This document shows positions 11,691 to 24,778 of a DNA stretch of 64,000 bases, piece after piece (position 1 is the first letter of the stretch; each line of letters opens with the position of its first letter). The translations under genes and the position numbers were made by a program. The stretch is from Aspidiotus rigidus (lineage: Eukaryota > Arthropoda > Insecta > Hemiptera > Diaspididae). The notes beneath the pieces were generated by a model that ran no database searches, was not told where the DNA came from, and saw only the letters and a program-made list of their open reading frames with translations. The stretch is from NCBI GenBank assembly GCA_035079385.1, contig JAVHKY010000026.1:496001-560000 (forward strand). The letters run 5' to 3'.

Positions 11691-12516
11691 ATTTAGATCA
11701 GGCATGGGCAACCCGCGGCCCGCGGAAGCTTTTTCTGTGGCCCGCGATACGAATACCAAAATACGAAAAAATGAAGAAATTTTCGTTGTTCGAATCAAAA
11801 AATGTAAAATTTTACACGAATTATTTCCAATATTTTTGGATACATTTAGTGTACAAACAAACGTGAACTGATTATTTATTAGTTAGTAGTGAGAAACTTG
11901 TCTTTGCAATTCATAGGCAATCTCATCAGAATTTGGGGTCAAGTGAGTAGGTATGCTGCAAACGCATCAAAGCAGTCAAATGCTCATCATTCAGCTTGCT
12001 TCTTTCCGGAGTTTTTGTATTTTTCATGAGCGAGAAAGCATTTTCACATAGAAATGTAGACCCAAAGAAAGCAAAGGTCCTTATGTTGGAATATATTTAA
12101 TACCAGGCAAAATTCTCGCAAAGGGGTCTCTGAAAACAAAGTGAGCAGAGAAAAATCGGCTTTCAGATCTATTAGTTCCATTTGGTACTCTTCAGGCACT
12201 TCCATTGCGCCAACGACGAAAGGGTTCTCAACCACTCTAGCATTTGACTGTTTTGATGCGTTTGAAACATACTCACCTGACCCCAAATTTTGATGAGCTT
12301 AAGTTTCTCATCTAGTAACTAATAAATAATCAGTTCACGTTTTTTTGTATACTAAATTTATCCAAAAATATTGGAAATAATTCGTGTAAAATTTTACATT
12401 TTTTGATTCTAACAACGAGAATTTCTTGATGTGCGGCCCGCCGGATCATGAAAAGTTACAAATTTTCATGAATGCGGCCCGTGATGTGAAAAAGGTTGCC
12501 CACGCCTGATTTAGAT
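11691..12516. mobile_element. Fold-back hAT derivative with 8-bp target duplication
   Basis: The element spans 11699-12508. Its ends are CAGGCATGGGCAAC and GTTGCCCACGCCTG, a one-mismatch terminal inverted repeat typical of hAT elements. ATTTAGAT is duplicated exactly on both sides (11691-11698 and 12509-12516). Beyond the short TIR the two halves are long inverted repeats of roughly 270-290 bp (about 11699-11990 against 12236-12508). The loop and left arm hold the remains of a transposase C-terminus on the minus strand. The right arm carries an inverted copy of its last codons. It cannot move without a transposase from elsewhere. Confidence 0.88.
11925..12286 (-). pseudogene. hAT transposase C-terminus, broken
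   Basis: The frame at 12286-12044 reads N-P-F-V-V ... V-P-E-E-Y-Q-M-E-L-I-D-L-K-A-D, typical of GTF2IRD2/ZBED-type hAT transposases just before the dimerisation domain. After a frameshift near 12060 the minus strand continues F-F-G-S-T-F-L-C-E-N-A-F-S-L-M-K and then L-N-D-E-H-L-T-A-L-M-R-L. These are the hallmark residues of the hAT C-terminal dimerisation domain. The stop TGA falls at about 11925. The catalytic N-terminal part is absent. Confidence 0.8.
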
Positions 12517-12753
12517 GTTTGAAGTAAGGATGAGTAACATGCGCTAGATTTGGCATCAGGTTTATTCAATCTGATGGATCAGAAATTGTCAGAATATCAA
12601 TTCAGTGTAGGTGTATGAAGGTTGTGAGGGGAGATGCGAGGACCCGACAATGTGGCACTCTTTCAAGTTGTTGTGCATTTTGTTTGAAAATTCAAGGGCG
12701 CCTCAGAAGACCGACCACTTCTGTGTGAAGATAATGAGTCAGTGAGAGATGAA

Positions 12754-13164
12754 CAGAGGCCGGATTTTTCGGCACTAAAAATGAAAAGTTACGGCACTTA
12801 CGTTGCATTTTCGGCATTATTCGGCATTTAAAAAAAAAAAAAAAAAACATCCGTTTTCAGTGCTTTTACAAATTCACGATCAAAATTATTCAATTCAGAC
12901 CAGATTGATCAAAATAAACGGTTTTTGGGGATTAAACTAATCAATAAAAAATACTAGCAATTTTTCAATAAAATTTTTAATTTTCCAACTTTGAACTAAA
13001 AATACTGTCCAATTTTCATCAAAATTGCCGAATTTTAAGCAAAATTCGGCAAATTTTGTCCGAAATTCTATAATTTTAGACAATGGTCCTATTCGGCTTT
13101 AAACCCCATTTTCGGAATTTATCCCATTTTCGGCAAAATGAATTTCTTTCCTTAGCCTCTACTG
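12754..13164. repeat. AT-rich TTTTCGGCA-repeat segment, possible MITE
   Basis: The word TTTTCGGCA and variants recur many times. The ends read CAGAGGCCGG and, inverted, CAGTAGAGGCTAAGG, a weak inverted repeat. No target duplication was seen. Confidence 0.35.
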
Positions 13165-15960
13165 CCCCCAATACGTACTTCTATATCACTTTCATGCTTT
13201 TCACACGCACTAAAATGATTCGGTAAATGACGAGGAACCCGGGCTCTGCTTATGAAGGTCTAGCTGGCAAACTTGTAAGATTGGTTCTATCTGTTAACGC
13301 CTGACAGTTTAGTTCTAACTTGTGGATTGAATTCTTAGAAAAATATGACACAAAACCAAAGTTCACTACCACTTACTACAATCTTTTAAAATAATGCGAA
13401 CGAGAGATTAAAATGAAGGATTTAGGTAAGGAATTTTGAATCCATCTCAATGTCAATGACCATTCAAACAACAACCATTTGAAGATTCCTATTCAATTTT
13501 CTTTTTTCTGTCGTTTTTGGCGCCAAATTGAGTCCCGCCCAATCGATAGGGAACTTTGGCTGCCTTGTCACTTTTATTCGCAGAACGATTCATAAAATAA
13601 GTTGGAGTGCCGAACATTCTGAAATAGGATTCAGTTCAACTCCTGGCAGAGCTGAAGAGTCGTGTGTTCCTTACGCAGGTTCCCCATACTTTTACAATAA
13701 ATCGTGTAAGAAGACGGAAAATAAGAGCTTTGATCGAAGTTCAGTGCCATTTACTCAGATTGACGTCATCATTGTGTCTTTTGTCATTCCTTAAGCACAT
13801 CCTGTTATGAATCACGTTATGCGTATTATGGATCAATACCCAGCGAAGAAAAGCAACGAGAAACGTGCTGGAATCCTCGAGGAGTATAGGAAAGTTACAG
13901 ATTCCTAATTTCCCAACAGAACGTGGTTATTGTTCCCTGTAAGTTACGAGCGGCGCGGCGGTACCGCTGTATTATTCTTCGAGAGCATTAAGATTCGTTG
14001 ACGAGAAGACCAGCTGAGTAATGAGACAAAAGTGTCACTTGTGCAGCCGAAGAGGGAGAGCTGCGGTGAATTCGTACAGTAATTTACTTTCTCGTTATCT
14101 CGGGATTTGTAGTAATAATAATAACGATAATAATAACGGGCGGTATAATTAATTTTTCTACTCATTTATCATTTTACGTGCAGTATTTTATACGTTTATG
14201 GAAGTTACACGTAGCCGCGGTCTCGGGTTTTCCTTTTTCCTGTCTCGCGCTGCGAAAATGCGGGTACGATTTTCTCTGCGGCCACTGCTTCTTCAGGTGA
14301 ATTACCGAGAATGAACGCGTTTTTTTTCCTCGCGGACGGGACGGGAGATCCGTCGACGGTCTCGCGAAAACATTTGGCGTGCGCCGCCGTAAGCGTGTGT
14401 CGACTTTTTCTCGCACGTGGTCTACACGCCGTCACGTCTTACGACATTTCACTATAATATTCTTGCAGTAAAAGTTATTGCTGGTCAACATGAAAATATT
14501 TCGCTATATATTTTTTTACGCAACTTACCATACCGAACGCATTGACAGCCCGTTTTCCGGCTTATGGTCGCGTCGTTCATCATCTTTTTAAAATAGCGCG
14601 ATTTATTCGGTCGGAAAATTTCTCCTTCTCTTTCAATATACGTGTTCTAAGTTTCTTTCGAAACGCTGTTACTGCTGTCGCCGCGTTACTCTCATTTTGC
14701 GAAAAGAAAAAATACGATAGATCGGTGCAAAAGTTTTTTTTCTTCGCGCTTAACTGCTCGTAGAGTAATTCTTTGTAAACATCCCTTCTTTTTTCCAGAC
14801 CCTAGTTTCGTAAAACACTCTTCAAAGAAGTGAGGGAACACGGAACGACCCATCAATTGTATAAAGAGAATAAATATTTGAAATTTTATAACAAAGATCG
14901 AAAGATTTTCTGGTATACATACGTACATAACGAAAGACGACGTAGTATTTACTTTACTCAATTATTGTACTCGTGCATGGTTGGAAGGAGAGTAGAGGAC
15001 GATGTCAAAATTACGATAAAATTGTTTATTTTCTTTTCTCGGGCACCGCTTCGAAGTTGAAAGGAAATCTCCATCTCAAATAACGATAAATTAACCTTGA
15101 CCGAACGCTTAGAACGTGTGTATATCTATTCTCAAGATGCTGTGGTATGTGCGTACGTCTTCATCATTTTTGGTGTAGAATGCAGGATTAGCGTCCGTCT
15201 CGGTGTCGCTAGCGTTGTAGAGAATTAACGAAATATAGAATTTCCTGCATCGAGGAGGGCTTGTTTTTCGTAATAATTTTCATAAAATGATGAATGATGC
15301 CACGTTCAAGGGGGAAAAAATGTCGTCGGCGTGACCATCGCGCGTCGCCCAGAAAATCAATCAAATATAATTCGGACACGTCGTCGAATGCGCCTTCGTC
15401 CTCTAGTTAATTAACCGGAATATTCCGGTCCTCTCTACATCCTGTTACGTTCTCGCATCTGTAATAACGGCGTTTAGAGAGCGCGTTAACTCGGTCTGCT
15501 CGGCCTGTAGCGCACGTGTCCACCGATATTTCTCATGATCGAGATGTGTCGAACGGTGCATCAGCGGAGTAAGACGTATATTATATTTAATAAATGGGGA
15601 TCTGTGTATTAACGCCGGGCGCACGACCCTCCTTTCTCAAGCAAGTGCTGCACCTTCGGGACTCGATTCTCCAGAGGGTAATGGGAACGTTTTAGAAGTA
15701 TACGGGATAACGGTGTCTGCTGCGTGCGAAAATCGCGGTCGTCGGATTTTGCGAATCTGGTCGCATCGGAGATCGAGTTGCACGCACACATGGCGCTTAT
15801 ACTGCGTATAACGTAATCTTTTGTCAAGTTTTAGTGCAGATTTTGAAGTTTGTGGGAGCTAGCAATCCACGACCTTGTCACGATGAGAAAAAAAATGAAA
15901 ATTAAATTTTCTGCAGGAAAAAAATACAATACGAGTAAACTCTGTACGAGTGCTGTCATC
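13165..15960. other. Unique intron sequence, no gene recognised
   Basis: CpG-rich from about 13,900 onward, with a TAA/ACG trinucleotide patch near 14,115. The open frames on either strand do not show family motifs. Confidence 0.45.
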
Positions 15961-16004
15961 AATTTCTCGATTAGGTCAAGGATTCAAGTCTATAAACAAG
16001 AAGG

Positions 16005-18840
16005 AGGCAGAAGCCTAGTACCACTTAGTGCATTGTATACTAAACCTATTTTAGGCCGAGTGAAGCTTAGCAGTATAGCATACACTAGGCATATGCCAGG
16101 TCTAGTCTAGAGCTAGTATAGTTTAATTAAAAGTGTAACTTAAAGCTAAAAAGAGTGAATTTCTTCGCTCCATACAAAATCATTGAATCATATTTATTTC
16201 TTTCGGCGTTTTATCAGTCTATCAATCTTGAATAATTACCTATATCGATGTATCGACTGCATACTAGGCTACTTCCGCTCGCTCGTCCCCATTCTTAGTC
16301 TAGTACAAGTCTAGTAGACATATTTTAAGCCCACTGGCTTTCAGGGACTCTTTCGTCCCGCTCGTTCGCTCCAATTCTTGGTTTAGTATAATAAGCGAAC
16401 GGTTCTGTATCACGTCAAGGATTTCTTGTAAATTTTCTGGGTGGCGGTTGAAAGCACTGTAAAGATATCAACCAGTTTAATCTTCTGTGTGACGTCATCA
16501 GCTTGAAATTGTCAGTGAACGGTTCAAACTTGTGAAGTCATTACCGTGCTTGACGTCATTAGTTTGTGATGTCATCAGGTTGAAATTGCTTGTGACGTCA
16601 TCACCACGCTTAACGTCATTAATTCGTGACGTCATCGGCTTTAATTTGCCTGTCAAGTCATCGATCTTGTGACATCATTACCATGGATGATGTCATCAGC
16701 TTGAAATTGCCTGTGAAGTGTTCAAGCTTGTAAACTCATCAGTCATCACCATGCTCGACGGCATTAGTTCTTGACGTCATCAGCTCAAGTTTGCCTGTGA
16801 CGTCATCAAGCTTGTAAAGTAATCACTATGCTTGACAGCATTATTTTGTGACATCATAAGCTTGAATTTGCCTATGACGTCATTACCATGAACAAATAAA
16901 AAATAGTTCTGCATACCGTGTTATCAATTTTATTTCCGCTTAACGCGTATCGGCGCAATAGCCATCAAGGAGCGACAAACATGGATTGCGGTATACAGAA
17001 CCATTTCTTATTTGTTTATTAGTGGTGCCGTACAATGCTAAACTTGAATGTTCAACGTCATTACCATGCCTTACAGACATACTTGACATCATCCGTTTGT
17101 GTCGTAATGAGCTTAAAATTGCCCGCGAAGTGTCCAAGCTTGTGAAGTCATCATAATGCTTGACGTCATCAAGGTTGTGCCGTCATCACCATGCTTAACG
17201 TCATCAATTCATGGCGGCATCAGCTCGAATTTGCCGGTCACGTTATTGAGCTTGTGACGTCATTACCATGCTTGACGTCAATAGTTTGTGTCGTCATCAG
17301 CTTGAAATTGCATGTGAAGTGTCCAAGATTGTGAACTCATCAAGCTTGTAAAGTCATCAGTTTGTGACGTCATCAGCTTGAAATTTCCTGTGATGTCATC
17401 AATTCATGACGGAATCAGCTTGGATTTGCCTGTCACATTATTGAGCTTGTGACGTCATTACCATGCTTGACTTTATTAGATTGTGACGTCATCAGCTTGA
17501 AACTGCCTGTGAAGTGTCCAAGCGTGTGAAGTCATCACAATGCTCAACGTCACCAGTTTGTGATGTCATCAGCTTGAAATTTCCTGTGATGTCATCAATT
17601 CATGGCGGTATCAGTTTGAATTTGCCTGTCACGTTATTGAGTTTGTGACGTCATTACCATGCTTGACTTTATTAGATTGTGACGTTATCAGCATGAAATT
17701 GCCTGTCACGTCTTCGAGCTTGTGACGTCATTATCGTGCCTCACACATTAGATTGTGACGTCATCAGCTTGAAATTGCCTGTGAAGTGTCCAAGCTTGTG
17801 AAGTCATCACAATGCTCAACGTCACCAGTTTGTGATGTCATCAGCTTGAAATTTCCTGTGATGTCACCAATTCATGGCGGTATCAGTTTGCATTTGCCTG
17901 TCACGTTATTGAGTTTGTGACGTCATTACCATGCTTGACTTTATTAGATTGTGACGTTATCAGCATGAAATTGCCTGTCACGTCTTCGAGCTTGTGACGT
18001 CATTACCGTGCCTGACTCATTAGATTGTGATGTCATCAGCTTGAAATTGCCTGTGAAGTGTCCAAGCTTGTGAAGTCATCACAATGCTTGACGTCATCAG
18101 TTTGTGATGTCATCAGCTTGAAAGTTCCTGTGATGTCATCAATTCATGACGGCATTGGCTTGAAGTTGCCTGTCACGTTATTGAGCTTGTGACGTCATCA
18201 CCAGGCTTGACTTTATTGGATTGTGACATCATCAGCTTGAAATTGCCTGTCACGTCTTCAAGCTGGTGACTTCATTACTGTGCCTGACTCATTAGATTGT
18301 GACGTCATCAGCTTGAAACTGCCTGTCACGTCTTCAAGCTTGTGACGTCATTACTGTGCCTGACTCATTAGATTGTGACGTATTCAGCTTGAAATTGCCT
18401 GTCACGTCTTCGAGCTTGTGATGTCATTACCGTGCCTGACTCATTAGATTGTGACGTCATTAGCTCAAGTTTGCCTGTGACGTCATCACCATGTTTGACA
18501 GACATGCTTGACGTCATTAATTTGTGGCGTCATTAACTTCAATTTTCCTCTGAACAGTTCAAGCTTGTGAAGTCATCACTATGCTTGACGGCATTATTTT
18601 GTGACATCATCAGCTTGAATTTGCCATTACCATTGTTGACGTTATCAGCTTGAATTTGCCTGTGAGGTCATCATGCTTGTGACATTGTCAACTTCGGTGA
18701 CGTTATTAGTTTTTGACGTTATCAACATTCCTCTCTTTTGACAGAAGCCTAGTTTAATCTGGTGCAGTGAGACTACCTATTTAAAGCTAGTAAGTCCTAA
18801 TTAACCCTATTTAAATTTGCTGTAGCCTAATTATTATATT
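16005..18840. mobile_element. CTAG-flanked element carrying a second TGACGTCA array
   Basis: Both flanks are rich in CCTAGT/CTAGTA words, and GCAGAAGCCTAGT near 16,007 recurs as ACAGAAGCCTAGT near 18,739. The interior is the array described separately. The same flank vocabulary and a few array units reappear at 41,690-42,040, so this is a dispersed family. Termini and target duplication are not defined. Confidence 0.45.
16485..18735. repeat. Second CRE-rich tandem array
   Basis: Units built on TTGTGACGTCATCAGCTTGA and AATTGCCTGTCACGTC, with variants TGATGTCATCA and GTGACGTCATTACC. Around 17,600-17,900 a longer period of about 270 bp can be followed. The array is more diverged than the 2.9-5.7 kb satellite but shares the alternating GACGTCA words. 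Confidence 0.8.
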
Positions 18841-21800
18841 CTAGGACCGGGAAACACAAACTGGGACTCAGGTTTCTGGATCAGGTTTAGGGTTCCAGGT
18901 TTCTTTGTTCAATTATAGAAGGGGGCAAAGCTAGTAATTTCTAAATGTTGAATTTCTCGATTCAGCTCCTAGTGCCCATACCGAAGTGGGCTGAACCCGT
19001 CTGAAAATAGGCCGTACCCGTCTCGTCCACCCTTTTTTCTCTGCAATGGCAATGCTGACAATCTATCTGTTTCTCTCTCTCCAAAGTATCCGGTTTCACC
19101 ATTCTGTTTCTCCCCGGATAAAATCATTGGCCCGATGAACTACCTCCGAGTCCAGCTATTTCTACAACGCCGTTCAATTCATGTTTGAAGTGTAGTTGCA
19201 AGGCTCACTTAAAATTCTGGAGAAGCTTCATACAATATTGTTTTAATGACGTATCTTGCCATCTTCGTTGACATTTTGATTGTTAGGGTATTCCACTCTT
19301 CCAGTGGCTTACCCAAGGTAGAGAGATTGAAACGCTTCTTCATGTACCAAATTTTCAGCCAAAACAAACGTATGTCGTATTTGAGGGGTACTGGAGGAAA
19401 AAGGGGGAATGTCCAAAAGAAACGACCTGGACAATTGTATCTTTCGCACCCTACAGACGAAACCGTTTCTCCAGCTTGTTTTTCCAGACATTCCCTTTCC
19501 TTCCTTTGCACTCTTCATTATTGATATCTACTACACCCTCTGCGCCGACTTGTCGTCTCCCTTGTCGAAGTCGAAATATGATTCCATATCCCTCGCCTTC
19601 CCAATCCTAAAAAAATTTTCGAACTAATTTATATTTCGATTTATTTCGTCGCCTAGGCAAGCGATTGCAAACTCACATTACTTGGAACTCAATATAAACC
19701 CAAGCACCATTATCACCTGTCGTCGTCCTCTCTTATCATTCGTCTGTTTCAACAATTTCTATTAACTTGTTAGACAATATTCCGTCGTAAAATCCATCAA
19801 CATGCTTATAACGTATTCACGAGAGCGTGGGCTCCTTTCTCCAATCAAAGTAGGTTTATTAACGAATGCCTTTAATGATTACTTCGCGTGATTTTCCAGC
19901 TCTATAAACCCAGGACTGTATATCAATATAAATTGAACTTGTCGAAGTCTGTATATAGGTAATTGTAGACGGAAGAGAAAATTATCGTATAAAAGTGAAA
20001 ATTTATGTCGATAAACGAACAACGTTATTATCGACGATCACTTTGAAAAGGGCGCATTTTTGATGGACGTCTCTCGACTACCCTAACATGCTCAGTGCTG
20101 TCAAATAATCGTGCAATACGATGTTAAAAATAAAGCGATCGAGTAGTAGACCGTAATAAAACGGGAATCGATTATTATTTTTAATTTCTTCCTTTGTAAC
20201 GAACGCAGGTAATTAATTTTTCTGTATTTATTTTCCTTGTTGCAGGTGAGTTATGAAGCTGCTGGGTATGCTTTATTGTAGATCAAAGAGTGAGATCGAA
20301 GACAGGCATAGTTATATGGGCATATAATATAGCTTACTCGTTTATCGAGTAGATAGGCGGTGGTGCTCAACACTGTATTTATGGCTTTTATTTATTCGCT
20401 GTCGTATGCAGGGTGCGCTAACAAACAGGCCACGCGAATACCATGTGTTCGGGTAAGTAGGTCTATATAGTTGAGCAAGAAAACTCGACAAGTAATTCGA
20501 GGGCGTGGTTTCTCATCTTCTGGGGTAGAGTATCTTGCGAGTGTACGTGAAAAAAAAAAAAGGATCATGTTGTCGCGAACCCTGTAGGACCCCTAAATTT
20601 TCAGAAAACATTTTAGAAAGCTCTTCGCGATTGTGTCCTACATTTTAAGCCTTTCTCTCGCGAGTGCATTCGGAGAGAGATTAAATTACACCTCGAACGC
20701 GTGAAAACAATAAAAAAGAAAATGAATAAAGAATAGAGCAGCGCCGCCGTGTCCGTTAAATAATTTTCACACGTGATAAGGCGTATTATGGACTACACGT
20801 ATCTATTGTTTTACATTATTTTCATAATTTTGCGAACGTGTTAAATTGGGAATATATTATAGGGATATAATAATGAGAAGCGTGTTCTCGGAATATATCC
20901 TCCGTGAGTGCATAATACATTGTTCATGTACGTGTGTCGATAGTTTCCCAAGAAGAAGTGAAAACCGATGTAGGAGTAATATTAGCTGACCGAACTAAAC
21001 GTATATATTATAGTACGTGCATACGCGGATACACACGAAATATAAATTTATTGTAATGACGGATAATTGTTTCGTCGATATTCGTCGTATACCCATCATG
21101 ATGGTACGACGTAAATATGTGCAGACAGTTATGTTTTACGCGACGACAGGCGAAAATACGAGCTACATGCACGAGTGTCCAGTATATTTGAGTATACTTG
21201 ACCCCGAACCGTGTGTATCTTCGTGGTGTGCGCCTCCTTCAAAATCGAATCGCCAGACTGATGACCCACAAAGTAAGGGTCACTAACGCGTGCGATGGCC
21301 GTTCTCTCGCGCTAATCTGGATCATCGTTTCTATATTTCGCCACTTTTCTATCGTGATGTCGGAAATAAAATATACGTGCGCAGACAGGTAAACGAGCGT
21401 ACGTATACGCGCGTATTTGGGACGCCGGAATTCGCATTGTAGTCTGGGTATGAATGGAATATAAGCTCGTAAAATTCTACGTGTACGGTGCATATTTTTA
21501 TTTTCGTAATCAATAATGGCACTTTCAATAGAAACGTGTGATGGAAGTTATTTCGCTCGAGCTTTTTTGACCTAGAATACGAGGGATGCAGAATTTCTTG
21601 TCCTCTTCCTCACTTCCTTCGGCCAGGTTGCAAGTCGTGCGCCTTGTGGTTTCCAATGTCGCTATTGTACAGTCTCGAAGTCAGTCGTAAAACCATCAAT
21701 TTCATTTTAATCTAGCACAATTTTCATTTATCTCGAAAACTACCTCTATTGTCACTGTTTTGAGGATCTATTTCTCAAGGAATTTGAAACGAACTTGAGA

Positions 21801-22430
21801 AGATTACGAGTTGCGAGCTGTTTTGTCGACATCGGGCGAAGACCATTAGCTGAAATTCCTCTTGAGGAGGGTCTTAGAAACGTACGAGCAAAAGGATATG
21901 ACGTCAACAATGAATTTGAAGACTAGGGCTTGAGATCAAGAAGTGAGCCAAAGCCACAATTAGGTGCTCTATACTTTCTTCGTCAAAAGTGAAAATTGCA
22001 GTCAAATCCGGATTATTTCAATTGAAGCTAGGCAAAGTATGCGAGGGCTTCTGAATCTGTGAATGGTTTGCAAGTAGACTGAAAAGACCAGGCGTTACAG
22101 ACAGTCCAATTAACCTACAGAGACTTGAAAAGAGAAAACAGTGGGTGAAACGTGAATACCCTATTTTGAGAAAGGGTTAAGATGACTCCTTTGCGATGGG
22201 AACGGCATTTTGAAGTGGACCCAGGAGCACCAGGGAATCGCGGATTTTTTAATCAAACGAATTTTATTGTAAGGTTGAGAAGACCAGTGGTTGTACTACG
22301 ATGAAATGCAATTGGAGAGCGCTGGTCATAGGTCGGAGAAGGAGAAGAAATCATTGATTTAGGAAAAGAGCATGACTTACTTGGTCATTTTCCGGAAGGT
22401 CAACATGACCAGGATTCTAGAAGAGGGAAT
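18841..22430. other. Mostly unique intron sequence containing ratchet site 2
   Basis: Up to about 19,550 the text looks like old repeat debris (GGGAAACACAA near 18,847 matches the TIR words of the 22.6 kb element). From 19,640 to about 21,650 it is CpG-rich and unique, with the ratchet site at 20,245. From 21,700 it becomes repeat-like again. No gene motif found. Confidence 0.45.
20221..20251 (+). promoter_or_regulatory. Candidate recursive-splice (ratchet) site 2, junction 20245/20246
   Basis: The tract TTTATTTTCCTTGTTGCAG is directly followed by GTGAGT. It sits in CpG-rich unique sequence 14.1 kb after site 1. The acceptor tract is the best of the three. Confidence 0.68.
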
Positions 22431-22603
22431 CGATTATAGAGAAGATCTTAAGGTGTGCAGGAGGATGAGAATGCGCTAAACGATGGGATTGGAGGAGTAG
22501 GATCTTGCTTGGCTTGGAGTAAGGAAAGGGAGAAAAATTTATGGGGATGTGTGAGAAGAGAGAGGTATGTAAGGCTGGAATAAATGACAGACAGGTCAGC
22601 ACC

Positions 22604-24778
22604 CCGGAAAACACAATCGACCTTGAAAAGCCGTCAATTTCACCACTTATCGACCATTAATCGATCCAGTTTGTCTATCATCATGAAATGATTTTCTAGG
22701 TCGATTAACGGTCAAGTAATTTCCTCCTATTTAATGACTTTGTTCTGACCAGTAATCGACCGAAGAGTCAACGTCTTTTTTCAACCTAAATAAAAATTGA
22801 TTCTATTTTGACCAATAATTGACTGAAGAATCAACGTCTTTTTCGAATCCGAATGAAAATTGATTCCACTTTGATCAATAACTGACTGAAGAATCGACAT
22901 CTTTTTTGAATCTGGATAGAGATTGACTCTTTTTTTATCAATAATTGAACGACAAATCAACGTCTTTTTTCAACCTAAATGAAAATCGATTCCATTTTGA
23001 CCAATAATTGACTGAAGAATCGACGTATCTTTTGAATCTGAGTGGAAATCGACTTTTTTTTTACCAATAATCGAACGAAAAATCGACGTCTTTTTCCAAT
23101 TTAAATAAAAACCGATTGTATTTTGACCAATAATTGATTGAAGAATCGACGTCTTCTCTGAATCTGGATGGAGATCGACTCTTTTTTTACCAATAATCGA
23201 ACGAAAAATTGACGTCTTTTTTCAACCGAAATAAAAATCGATTCTATTTTGACCAATAATTGACTGAAGAATCGAAGTCTCTTTTGAATCTGATTCCATT
23301 TTGACCAATAATTGACTGAAGAATCGACGTCTTTTTGAGTCTGGGTGGAGAATGGAGATCGACTTCCAATCTAAATGAAAATCAATTCTATTTTGACCAA
23401 TAATCAACTGAAGAATCGACGTATTTTTTTAATCTGAATGGAAATTGACTCTTTTTTTTTATCAATAATTGAATGAAAAATCAACGTCTTTTTTCAACCT
23501 AAATGAAAATCGATGATTCTATTTTGACCAATAATTGACTGAAGAATCGAAGTCTCTTTTGAATCTGATTCCATTTTGACCAATAATTGACTGAAGAATC
23601 GACGTCTTTTTGAGTCTGGGTGGAGAATGGAGATCGATTCTGTTTTTACCAATAACCGAACAAAAAGTCGACGTCTCTTTTCAATCTAAATGAAAATCAA
23701 TTCTATTTTGACCAATAATTGACTGAAGAATCGACGTATTTTTTGAATCTGAATGGAAATCGACTCTTTTTTTTATCAATAATTGAATGAAAAATCAACG
23801 TTTTTTTTCAACCTAAATGAAAATCGATTCTATTTTGACCAATAATTCTCAGAAGAATCGATGTATTTTTTGGATCTGAATGGAAATCGATTCTTTTTTT
23901 ACCAATAACCGAACAAAAAATCGACGTCTCTTTTCAATCTAAATGAAAATCAATTCCAGTTTGACCAATAATTGACTGAAGAATTGACGTATTTTTTGAA
24001 TCTGAATGAAAATCGACTCTTTTTTTTTATCAATAATTGAATGAAAAATCAACGTCTTTTTTCAACCTAAATAAAAATCGATTCTATTATGACCAATAAT
24101 TGACAGAAGAATCGAAGTCTTTTTTGAATCTGAATGGAAATCGACTCTTTTTTTTATCAATAATTGAATGAAAAATCAACGTTTTTTTTCAACCTAAATG
24201 AAAATCGATTCTATTATGACCAATAATTGACAGAAGAATCGAAGTCTTTTTTGAATCTGAATGGAAATCGACTCTTTTTTTTATCAATAATTGAATGAAA
24301 AATCAACGTTTTTTTTCAACCTAAATGAAAATCGATTCTATTTTGACCAATAATTGACTGAAGAATCGACGTTTTTTTTAAATCTGAATAGAAATTTCAT
24401 TTGTACCGAAAAAATACATCAAAATACGGTCGACAGTTTAAGATCCATTTGTACTGAAGAAAGAGGTCGAAATATAGTAATTTTTATTTTTACTGAAAAA
24501 AGACGTCAAAATACAGCATAGTTTTCATTCTCACTAACGAAAGACGTCGAAATATAGTCATTTTTATTTTGACTGAAAAAAGACGTCGAAAAATGGTCGA
24601 TTAGTCATAGAGAAATCAACGAACCAAACTTCGACCATGAATCGACGTCTAATTTGCGTCGAAAAATAGAGCGACACAATTTAAAGACGTCTTAATTACT
24701 CATTTTCCGTCAATTTATGGTCGATATTGTGAGTGACTATAAAAAGACCTAATTTCGCCGGTCGATTGTGTTTCCCAG
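22604..24778. mobile_element. TIR element made of tandem repeats, nested in the LINE RNase H frame
   Basis: The termini match inwards at 17 of 19 positions (CCGGAAAACACAATCGACC against CTGGGAAACACAATCGACC). Its removal brings the two halves of the LINE RNase H reading frame together (H-C-P next to V-L-T). The interior is the minisatellite below plus a shorter GACGTCGAAATATAG-type repeat at 24,400-24,620. No transposase is present. The exact target duplication is not clear. Confidence 0.7.
22780..24400. repeat. Minisatellite, dimeric unit of about 120-130 bp
   Basis: Two related half-units alternate. One has TGACCAATAATTGACTGAAG and AATCGACGTC. The other has TATCAATAATTGAATGAAA and AATCAACGTC, separated by T-runs and AAATGAAAATCGATTC. 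Some adjacent dimers are nearly identical (for example around 24,070-24,310, period about 120), indicating recent local expansion. Confidence 0.85.
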
